Shown in pieces: positions 32,748 through 40,042 of a stretch of 64,000 nucleotides of DNA; the first letter of the stretch is position 1; each line of letters starts with the position of its first letter. Under the pieces are notes generated by a model. That model worked only from the letters and a program-made list of their open reading frames with translations, was not told the origin of the DNA and searched no databases. The DNA is taken from positions 1 through 64,000 of the forward strand of contig SIAJ01000009.1 of assembly GCA_009691845.1 (NCBI GenBank), in the 5' to 3' direction. Origin of the DNA: Gemmataceae bacterium. Its GTDB lineage: Bacteria > Planctomycetota > Planctomycetia > Gemmatales > Gemmataceae. Both the position numbers and the translations under genes were made by a program.

Positions 32748-34388
32748 TTATTCCCAAATCGCTTTCGATGGCGGGAGCACGATCTCCCCCATCGGCTCCT
32801 TCACTTCGTGAACGACATAGCGCCCGGAACGATACACAACCGGTTGGTTCCAGGGATAAAAATCCGCGTGCCAGGTGGGGAATTCGGTAGGCAACTCGGT
32901 TGCAGGTCCAGGCGGCGGAAACGGCCCAAAGCGAGCCGCGCTCATGATCGGCACGAGATCGCTGACCACGTATCGAGCGGGGCTGGAGAACGTCTCCCTC
33001 TTGATCTGCTCGCGCTTGGTGCGGAACTTCATGGCCGTGAGCACATGCGGATACCGAATCCCGGGCTTGATGCCGAGTTCGACGTACAGCGGGTGCGTCG
33101 AATCGTGCCAGCAGATCAATTCGCGATCCTGGAGGCTCTTCGTCTTTAGGAACTCCCCGACGCGATTCAGGTCGGCCCAGTTTGGGGCACAATGTATCAT
33201 GGCGTAGAAGGAGAGTTGATCCTTCAACTCCCACGAATCGTCATGCCAACAACGTCCCCAATGAGCGAGTCGATTGCAATCGAGCATCGGGTAGTTCGGG
33301 AGGATTGCCTTCGTGGTGATGCGACAATCTCGCTGGAGGCCGCGGAACCAGCGGTGATCCCGCGCGAATTCATTCGTTAGACCTCCGACGAGACACCAGC
33401 CGAGCAGCACTGGCCCAACCGGCAATCGGAACGATGCGATCACAGCAAGGCCCAGCAACATCGGCGGATAATGGGCATAGTCGAACGGCTTCTGAACCAG
33501 CGTCGCCTGGGCCAGCCAGCCTAGATAGAGGGCGGCAAGAATCGCCCGCGAAGCATCTCGACGAAACACGGCCACGAACGCGAGCGGAATCGAAGCACAG
33601 TGCAACAGGCTGAACGGGGCGAAGTATGCAAGGAGCAGTCGGCACTTCAGGAGCATGTCCTCCCATGACCACGAATAGTATTCCTGGTTCCAGTTCAACA
33701 ACACGTCCCACATCGGCTGCCAGGTGCTCGTGGTTATCAGCCACACGGAACCGCAACCCCCGGCAAGCAGCCCACCACCTACCAGCCAGCCCACATCGCG
33801 AACCGCAACGCGGCGAGTCTGAAAGCGCAGACTCATCAGCCAGACCAGAAGTGCCGGGACCAACACATGAGGCTTGATCCAGACCGCCAGGCCCCACATC
33901 AGCCCTTCACAGACTGTCCACTTCAAGGAACGCGTGGAGCTGAGGTGCGTTAGCCGCATCGTGGCCGCACCGACGGCAGGCAGCAACATCCATCCATCTC
34001 GCTGGCAGTGAATGAACTCGGTCTCGGCCAAGTAGAACAGAGCCACGGCCGTCACGAACCAGATGCGTCCGCTGATCGACACGCCGGATCGCTTCAACAA
34101 GCGCGAAAGCAGAAAAACCACACTGCTCACCACGAACAAATCGACAATGCGAATGGCCTCGTGGCTCCAGCCGACGACGGGACGCACGAACGCGTGCGAC
34201 CAGACCATTCCGGGCAAGTTCGTTTCAAACACGTCCTTATAGTGCGTGCCGCCGTGCAGAATGTTCCAGGCACTCAGGTCGTGGTAGGTGACATCGACCC
34301 AGATCGGTGTGCGCAAGAACAACGGCACTCCCACGACCAGTATGGCCACGAGAACGAATAGCGCCAGAATCAGCGAGCGATGTTTCAC
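32748..34388 (-). CDS. Polytopic membrane protein, GT39-like glycosyltransferase
   Basis: The 546-aa product has at least nine membrane segments. The N-terminal segment (LILALFVLVAILVVGVPLFL) is followed by a periplasmic loop with WVDVTYHDLSAWNILHGG and HYKDVFETNLPG, the Asp-rich region expected for the GT39/ArnT-type catalytic loop. The C-terminal part is soluble and extracytoplasmic, with two YPH/WHD segments. Its size and layout resemble planctomycete mannosyl/dolichyl-phosphate-type transferases, although the exact substrate cannot be told. The start is GTG 34388; it overlaps the TGA of the upstream DUF1559-like gene (GTGA), so the two are translationally coupled. Confidence 0.8.
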   Translation of the reverse strand: MKHRSLILALFVLVAILVVGVPLFLRTPIWVDVTYHDLSAWNILHGGTHYKDVFETNLPGMVWSHAFVRPVVGWSHEAIRIVDLFVVSSVVFLLSRLLKRSGVSISGRIWFVTAVALFYLAETEFIHCQRDGWMLLPAVGAATMRLTHLSSTRSLKWTVCEGLMWGLAVWIKPHVLVPALLVWLMSLRFQTRRVAVRDVGWLVGGGLLAGGCGSVWLITTSTWQPMWDVLLNWNQEYYSWSWEDMLLKCRLLLAYFAPFSLLHCASIPLAFVAVFRRDASRAILAALYLGWLAQATLVQKPFDYAHYPPMLLGLAVIASFRLPVGPVLLGWCLVGGLTNEFARDHRWFRGLQRDCRITTKAILPNYPMLDCNRLAHWGRCWHDDSWELKDQLSFYAMIHCAPNWADLNRVGEFLKTKSLQDRELICWHDSTHPLYVELGIKPGIRYPHVLTAMKFRTKREQIKRETFSSPARYVVSDLVPIMSAARFGPFPPPGPATELPTEFPTWHADFYPWNQPVVYRSGRYVVHEVKEPMGEIVLPPSKAIWE

Positions 34389-35251
34389 GGGGACTCGAAG
34401 TTCACTTCATCCGGTCCACCCGCACGGGTGAACATGGCCTGCAGGATGGCGGGATCGATCGTGTCCTTGATGAATTTCGCGGAACCATCAGCCATCGACG
34501 CGCACATGCCGCCGGGATGACAGCCGCCGAACGGACGACCGACGCCGAGGAAAGGCGATGTGGCCGGATCGAGAGCCCGCAACGTGCCCGGCCCGCCTTG
34601 CAACCACGGGGCGAGATTCTCGTTCGTCTCAAGGAACTGTGCCGTCTGCTGCAGGCCATCCGTGATGGCCTTGAGTGGCGTGGAGCCATCGTAGCGATAG
34701 GCTCCGCCACGTTTCCCGGCTTCTTCGAGAGTTTTTCCTGGCGTATCCAGACCGATGCCACCGTTCGCGATGTAGTTCGACAGCAACGGTTCATCAGTCT
34801 TGAACCCGCGAAATTGAGCCGGGCAGATGACGACTTTCAGGTGGTAGTTGGCGAGCGCCTTGTTGGCTTCCGCGTCCCAGGCCTCGGTGGCGGCGAAGCC
34901 TTGCAGTGCCTGTGCGAGCCCGGCCGGTTTGCGATGTTTGGCAGCCGGATCCGAGCTGGCCGAACCTTCGTGAAAGACGTTCAACATGTACGTGTACCAA
35001 CTCATGCGTCGATCGGGCGATCGTGCCGGATTCAAGAAGGTTCCGGGCGGCAATTCATCGCGTGGCTTGGTTGGCAGGCCTTGGCCCGGCGGAGAGGCGT
35101 GCTGAACACCGATCAGTCCCAGTTCACGCAGGTGATCCTCGCAACGCACCCGGTCGCTCTTGATGCGCGACTTGATGATAAACGGTACGACCAGTCCTGC
35201 GACGGCGAACACCACGAGCGCGATCAGGGCGATGCGAATCGTGCGGGACAT
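34385..35251 (-). CDS. DUF1559-related protein without prepilin motif
   Basis: The 288-aa product starts MSRTIRIALIALVVFAVAGLVV, a plain signal anchor; the Gly/Phe-Thr-Leu-Val-Glu prepilin motif is absent. The rest follows DUF1559: RCEDHLRELGLIGVQHASP, RMSWYTYMLNVF, then GVGRPFGGCHPGGMCASMADGSAKF, the family C-terminal motif. It therefore looks like a DUF1559 protein that is membrane-tethered rather than assembled by prepilin peptidase. The downstream membrane gene overlaps its stop, suggesting the two act together. Start ATG 35251 is the first of the frame. Confidence 0.82.
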   Translation of the reverse strand: MSRTIRIALIALVVFAVAGLVVPFIIKSRIKSDRVRCEDHLRELGLIGVQHASPPGQGLPTKPRDELPPGTFLNPARSPDRRMSWYTYMLNVFHEGSASSDPAAKHRKPAGLAQALQGFAATEAWDAEANKALANYHLKVVICPAQFRGFKTDEPLLSNYIANGGIGLDTPGKTLEEAGKRGGAYRYDGSTPLKAITDGLQQTAQFLETNENLAPWLQGGPGTLRALDPATSPFLGVGRPFGGCHPGGMCASMADGSAKFIKDTIDPAILQAMFTRAGGPDEVNFESP

Positions 35252-35361
35252 GAATGAAACACGGCTCTCTTGTGGGCGATCTTGGTGGCAAATCCGTCTC
35301 GCAAGCGGAGCCGGAAAGCCTTATCATATGTCCATCGCGGCTCATTCACGGAGTGAAACCG

Positions 35362-36336
35362 ATGCGTCATCGGACCTGGCTAGTCGCCACCGTCGGGGCC
35401 TGTGCCCTCCTGGGGGGCGGACTCATCATTTTCAACCAACTGTACGCCAAGCCCGAGAAGAAAGACCCGCTCGACCCGAAGCTGCACAAGGCCGGGGCAT
35501 TCGATGGCGATCGCGCCCTCGCGTACCTCTCGGCCATCTGCGATCTCGGCCCACGCATCAGCGGCAGCGAGGGCATGACCAAGCAACAAGAACTTTTGCA
35601 GAAGCACTTCGAGAAGCACGGAGCCAAGGTCGCGGTGCAGAAATTCGATGGCAAACAGCCGAGCCGGGATAAGGCCGTGCCGATGGCGAACATGATCGTC
35701 AGTTGGCATCCCGACAGCAAAACCCGCGTGATCGTCTGTGGTCACTACGATACCCGGCCGATCGCGGATCAGGAAACCAACGTTCGCGACTGGACCAAGC
35801 CGTTTGCCAGTGCGAACGATGGCACCTCGTCGGTCGCGTTCCTGATGGAGTTGGCCCATCACATGAAGGACCTGAAGACGGAAGTCGGCGTGGACTTCGT
35901 GATCTTCGATGGCGAAGAGTACATGTACGACAGGAACCGCGACAAGTTCTTTCTCGGCTCCGATCACTTCGCCGCCGAGTACAAGAAGGCGAAGACCGGC
36001 CCCAAGTACAAGGCTGGCATTCTGCTCGACCTGTTCGCGGGCAAAGGTGCTGAGTTCAAGATCGAATACAACTCCGCAAGGCTGGCCGGTGGGCTGGTGG
36101 AAGACGTCTGGAAGCTAGCGGCCGAGCTGGGCGAAAAACGCTTCATCTTCGAATATGGCCACGAAGTGCTGGACGATCACATTGCCCTGAATCGAGTGGG
36201 CATCCCGTGCATCGACATCATCGACTTCGACTATCCCCATTGGCACCGGCTAAGCGACACGCCGGACAAATGCTCCGCAGTGAGCATGGCCAGCGTGGCG
36301 AAGGTCATCATGGCTTGGTTGCAGAAGGTGAAGTGA
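35362..36336 (+). CDS. M28 family zinc metallopeptidase, exported
   Basis: The 324-aa product has a signal anchor (TWLVATVGACALLGGGLIIF). The peptidase body has the M28 zinc ligands in order: VIVCGHYDTRP (His), ASANDGTSSVAFL (bridging Asp), VIFDGEEYMYDRN (Glu, with catalytic acid) and CIDIIDFDYPHWHRLSD near the end (His). The length and the motif GHYDT resemble glutaminyl-cyclase/aminopeptidase members of the family. It probably trims peptides outside the cytoplasm. Start ATG 35362 is preceded by CGGAG at 35350. The upstream frame to 35254 lacks conservation. It is divergent from the DUF1559-like gene. Confidence 0.92.
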   Translation: MRHRTWLVATVGACALLGGGLIIFNQLYAKPEKKDPLDPKLHKAGAFDGDRALAYLSAICDLGPRISGSEGMTKQQELLQKHFEKHGAKVAVQKFDGKQPSRDKAVPMANMIVSWHPDSKTRVIVCGHYDTRPIADQETNVRDWTKPFASANDGTSSVAFLMELAHHMKDLKTEVGVDFVIFDGEEYMYDRNRDKFFLGSDHFAAEYKKAKTGPKYKAGILLDLFAGKGAEFKIEYNSARLAGGLVEDVWKLAAELGEKRFIFEYGHEVLDDHIALNRVGIPCIDIIDFDYPHWHRLSDTPDKCSAVSMASVAKVIMAWLQKVK

Positions 36337-36346
36337 GAGAGGGAGC

Positions 36347-36420
36347 GTAGCCGCGTTCGCCTGAACGCGGAAAAGCTTCCCAATCGCAAGGTTCTCCCGC
36401 ACTCTGGCGAGTGCGGCTAC
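36347..36420. repeat. Twin-hairpin element, GTAGCCGC family, copy 2
   Basis: It begins GTAGCCGCGTTCGCC and ends GAGTGCGGCTAC. Left hairpin CCGCGTTC-gcct-GAACGCGG, right hairpin CCGCACTC-tggc-GAGTGCGG, spacer 26 nt. It is the mirror of copy 1 at 22471-22543. Confidence 0.9.
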
Positions 36421-36576
36421 TCGTGTGTGCCGCTACCCGCATCTGCACCAAATCAATGCGACTGAAGTGGAGTTCCGTCGCCTCGTCGATGGCATCCGAG
36501 TGCTACCCCCCCGAGCCTTTGTTTCTTCTTTTCAAAACTTGAAAGACCAACGTAATCTGAGTCGTTCGCTGGTCGC

Positions 36577-37551
36577 TCACTTCAACGCCGTCGCAAGTGC
36601 CGCCGTGGCCCAACTGCTCGCGGCCGCCGAGATGAACTGATCCTTCCCGTGTGGGAAACCACTCTCGTAGTACGGCTGAAACGGCTTGCTTCGCGATTTG
36701 ATCATCCAGGAACCGTCGGCCTTCTGTGTTCGCAGCAGGAAGCCAAGCCCGCGCAGATAGTCCGGGTCCTTCGCGTTCAACCCGCCAACGCGATTGAGAG
36801 CAACCAATGCACTGCCCGTGGCATAGGAATCCGATGGGCCGCCATCGAGTTGGGACCAGCCGCCATCGTCGCGTTGTGAATCTAGCAGCGATTTCGCCGC
36901 GACCCGAATCACGTTGTCCTCCACGCTGGCCTCTTTCATGGCCAAGATGCGGAACACGCGGTCTTCCGTGTCCTTCGGTAGCGTCTTCAGAAGCCAGCCA
37001 TGCGTTGCTTCGACCCGCTTGGCGATTGGGTCTTTCTGGTCCTTGCTTCCCCAGACGCGTAATCCACGCAGGGCCAAATAGGTCGTCGTGAAGTTGCTCG
37101 CCTCCGAAGGCGGGCGGTTCGAAACCGTTCGCCAATAATCGTTGTTGGGCTGGTACTTCAGCAAGTAGCCGGCAACGGCCTCGGTGACATCGTCGGGCTT
37201 TTGGCCGCCGAGTTCGAGCGTCAGCATCGCATAGCCGGCCGTATCCACTTGGCCGCCGGTCCCTTCGCCCTTCACGAACTTCGCCTTGTTCGTCTTCAAA
37301 AAAGCGTATACGAAATCCGTCTGTTCCTTGATGTCGCTGTCCTTGATGGCGAGGCCGCGTCCCCGTGCCGCGTGAAAGGCCAACATCGGCAGTGCCTGAT
37401 TGTGACACGCGAAACAGGTCTGCTTACCAATGTGACCTTCCGCAGCCTTCATCAACAACGGCAGCGAACGATCCACGGACGCCTTGACGTTGGCAGGGGT
37501 CGGTACGGTCGAGAGGGTAGTAAGCAGCCACAGTGCTGTTGTGGGAGTCAT
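36577..37551 (-). CDS. Exported alpha/alpha-toroid protein with heme-type CxxCH motif
   Basis: The 324-aa product has an N-terminal hydrophobic segment (MTPTTALWLLTTLSTVPTP), a CFACH motif at residues 46-50 and then repeats of the prenyltransferase/squalene-cyclase type: GQVDTAGYAMLTLELGG, DDGGWSQLDGGPSDSYATGSALVAL, and KADGSWMIKSRS. The catalytic DxDD of squalene-hopene cyclase is absent, so it is not a cyclase; the repeats probably form a binding scaffold. The combination of CxxCH with toroid repeats recurs in planctomycetes and would be a secreted redox-linked protein. Start ATG 37551 follows GGAGAATTCC. Confidence 0.85.
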   Translation of the reverse strand: MTPTTALWLLTTLSTVPTPANVKASVDRSLPLLMKAAEGHIGKQTCFACHNQALPMLAFHAARGRGLAIKDSDIKEQTDFVYAFLKTNKAKFVKGEGTGGQVDTAGYAMLTLELGGQKPDDVTEAVAGYLLKYQPNNDYWRTVSNRPPSEASNFTTTYLALRGLRVWGSKDQKDPIAKRVEATHGWLLKTLPKDTEDRVFRILAMKEASVEDNVIRVAAKSLLDSQRDDGGWSQLDGGPSDSYATGSALVALNRVGGLNAKDPDYLRGLGFLLRTQKADGSWMIKSRSKPFQPYYESGFPHGKDQFISAAASSWATAALATALK

Positions 37552-37875
37552 GGAATTCTCCAATGCGGGTGGCGGATATTCTAAGCGAAATCGGCATTCC
37601 GAACGATGGATCAATACAAGGGCTCAGTTCTCTTTGCTTGAATCAAATGGACCGGACGCCTTGTATTTCTCTCCAGACCGAGAATCGAGTGACGCATCAG
37701 GAACTTCCAGAATGGGTGAAGTGCAGAATCGATCGCATGGATGTATTTGTTGCCTTGTGCGAGGAATTAACCCGCGAACCGCAACAGTTGTTTCGTCGAG
37801 CCATGGGTCTGGATCCCTTGAGAGGGTACGATATGCAGGGTCGAAATCGTTGTCGGGCAACCAAGGAGGTACCTC
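37552..37875. other. Intergenic region, no convincing gene
   Basis: This gap separates the divergent toroid-protein and thioredoxin starts. A frame runs across it on the plus strand (reading through WVKCRIDRMDVFVALCEELT) but has no good start site and no recognisable family. It may contain both promoters; I could not place them. Confidence 0.45.
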
Positions 37876-38199
37876 ATGTCATTCGATCGCAGCTACGACA
37901 AGGCGGAGCCGACACGGGAAGAAGTGGACGGCTGGTCCAGCCAGTCCTTGCTCGAATTTGGTGCCGACTGGTGCCCGATCTGTCAGGGAGCACAACCGAT
38001 CATCGAGCACTCAGTGGCGGATCATCCCGACGTGAGGCACGTCAAAGTCGGTGACGGCAAAGGCAAGCCGTTGGGCCGATCTTACAAGGTCAAGTTGTGG
38101 CCAACGTTGATCTTCCTGAAGGATGGCCTGGAAGTTGCTCGAGTGGTTCGGCCCTCGTCAGAAGTGGAATTGCAAGAAGGCTTCGCTGCCCTGAAATGA
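37876..38199 (+). CDS. Thioredoxin-like protein
   Basis: The 107-aa cytoplasmic protein has the thioredoxin fold with active site WCPIC (C33, C36), the cis-Pro P76 in KLWPTLIF, and a C-terminal helix. The WCPIC variant replaces the usual WCGPC and is seen in a group of small thioredoxins. It presumably reduces disulfides. The start follows AAGGAGG at a good distance, the strongest ribosome-binding site in this part of the window. It is convergent with the sigma-factor gene. Confidence 0.9.
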   Translation: MSFDRSYDKAEPTREEVDGWSSQSLLEFGADWCPICQGAQPIIEHSVADHPDVRHVKVGDGKGKPLGRSYKVKLWPTLIFLKDGLEVARVVRPSSEVELQEGFAALK

Positions 38200-38252
38200 G
38201 CGAAGGCAAACCCATCACGGGTCCGCCTTCACTGATGCTTCAGGCTCCGGAC

Positions 38253-39740
38253 TCATTCCGCTTCAGCGAATTGTTCCAGACGGACGCTGCGAATCGGTTG
38301 GCGGAGTTTCAAGATACCGCGGGCCTCGATCTGACGAATACGCTCGCGAGTGATGCCGAAGAGACGAGCAACCTCGTCGAGTGTCCTCGGTTGGCCATCC
38401 TTGAGTCCGTAACGAAGTTCAATCACTTCGCGTTCCCGTTGGGCAAGCGAACGAAGCACCTCAGTGATGCGTTCACGGAGCAAGTGCTGATCCACAAATT
38501 CGCCAGGCGTGGTCGTGGCCCGATCGCGGAGAAAATCCTCCAGTGCTCGCTCGCCATCGCCGCCGACTGGTTCGTGCAAGCTGACCGGGTGTTTGCCGAC
38601 AGCCCTCAGCGAACGGACTTCATCGACCGGCAGGCCGACACGCTCGGCGAGTTCTTCGATCGAAGGCTCCCGGCCAAGAACGCCCGTCAACTCGGTGCGT
38701 GCCCGTTCCGTTTGGCCAAGCACCGCAATCTGATGGCAAGGAACGCGGACCGTTCGGGATAGATCCGCCAAGGCACGCTGAATGCTCTGGCGAATCCACC
38801 ACGTCGCATAGGTGCCGAACTTGAATTCGAGTTTGTACTCGTACTTGTCCACGGCACGCAGCAGGCCGCGATTACCTTCCTGGATCAGGTCGGCAAACGG
38901 TAGGCCGCGGTTGCGGTACTTCTTGGCAATCGACACGACCAGCCGCAGGTTTGCTTCGGCCAGTTCGCTGCGAACGCGCTGGTATTCCTCGCGACGTCGG
39001 CGGATCACGCGAAGCAGCGCGTTCAGTTCTTCCGGCTCGGCAAAGCGGGTTTCAATCGCCGATCGGAATGCCTCGTTGCGGTTCGCACGTTCCTTGAGGT
39101 CCTTCGGACGCACCAAGTGTATCGAGGCCATCATGCGATTGAGTTCACGAGCCTTCACTGCCAACTCGTCCGACCAGCGTTCCAGGCTTTCGGTACGCGG
39201 CGACAATTCGGCCATCAACTTGTACGCTTTTCGGGCGCGTCGCCAGCGGGCACGTCGCCATTCATTGACTTGTTTCGCATTCGTCAGCGTCAGCCCCTTG
39301 GAGAACTCCTCTTGTTCCTCACGGAGGATTGTTTCCAGAGTCGGCAAGTGCAAAGGCAAACGAAGCAAGATCTGATCGCGACGAAGCTTATGCGTCGTAA
39401 TGACATCGACTTGTGGGTCGAACGCCAGCTGACCGGCCTGAACGGCCTCGAACGTGTGATAGGCTCGGCTCAGAATGTATCCGCTTCGAAGCGCAGCAAA
39501 ACGAAATCGCGCGCGGACTCGTTCGAGCCGGCTGGCTACCTCGATTTCGGCTGGTCGCTTCAGCATGGGGATTGACCCCATCTGTCGCAAGTACAGACCG
39601 AGAGTATCGTCGGCCCCGCGCGAGCCAAGTTCTTCCTGCTCGGCTAGGGTCAATTCTGCGTCCACAGTGTCCTCATGTCCCGACCGGGTATCCCGGTCGG
39701 CAGGGAGGCGATTGTAGGCGTGCAGCGGGGTGTGCTTCAT
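38253..39740 (-). CDS. RNA polymerase sigma factor, RpoD/SigA type
   Basis: The 495-aa product contains region 1.2 ([19 protein letters not shown]), a non-conserved basic segment, region 2 ([60 protein letters not shown], covering the -10 recognition helix), region 3 ([20 protein letters not shown]) and region 4 with the -35 helix-turn-helix ([20 protein letters not shown]). The long helical insertion between 1.2 and 2 is typical of primary and group-2 factors. It may be the housekeeping factor or an RpoD paralogue. It has no neighbours in the same transcript. ATG 39740 is the first in frame. Confidence 0.92.
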   Translation of the reverse strand: MKHTPLHAYNRLPADRDTRSGHEDTVDAELTLAEQEELGSRGADDTLGLYLRQMGSIPMLKRPAEIEVASRLERVRARFRFAALRSGYILSRAYHTFEAVQAGQLAFDPQVDVITTHKLRRDQILLRLPLHLPTLETILREEQEEFSKGLTLTNAKQVNEWRRARWRRARKAYKLMAELSPRTESLERWSDELAVKARELNRMMASIHLVRPKDLKERANRNEAFRSAIETRFAEPEELNALLRVIRRRREEYQRVRSELAEANLRLVVSIAKKYRNRGLPFADLIQEGNRGLLRAVDKYEYKLEFKFGTYATWWIRQSIQRALADLSRTVRVPCHQIAVLGQTERARTELTGVLGREPSIEELAERVGLPVDEVRSLRAVGKHPVSLHEPVGGDGERALEDFLRDRATTTPGEFVDQHLLRERITEVLRSLAQREREVIELRYGLKDGQPRTLDEVARLFGITRERIRQIEARGILKLRQPIRSVRLEQFAEAE

Positions 39741-40042
39741 TCGTGTCCATCCTGACCGGGCCGTCCGTCCTGAACGGGGGCGGGCCTTCTAAGGGCAAGG
39801 GCGTTCCAAATCCTCCAACCTGCCAAATGGCTCCTCAACTATAGCACCGACTTTTCGCTACAGCCGGTAAACCTTATCAGGCCGAAGCATGACTATTCGA
39901 CGCGGGCAGGTTATAACAAGGATACAACGGAACTACAGCAAGGTTCGCCCGCCGAACCTAAGCTTGCGGATGGCCTGTACTTTCGTTTACCATCATTCTA
40001 CCGGTCCACCCAAACTAGACGTTTCCCGGAGGCCCGACGTTC
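39741..40042. other. Divergent region between sigma-factor and DUF1549 genes
   Basis: About 300 bases hold the starts of two divergent genes. No hairpin element and no ORF worth calling was found. The centre is AT-richer (GGTTATAACAAGGATACAAC), as expected for promoters, but no pair of boxes is clear. Confidence 0.45.
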
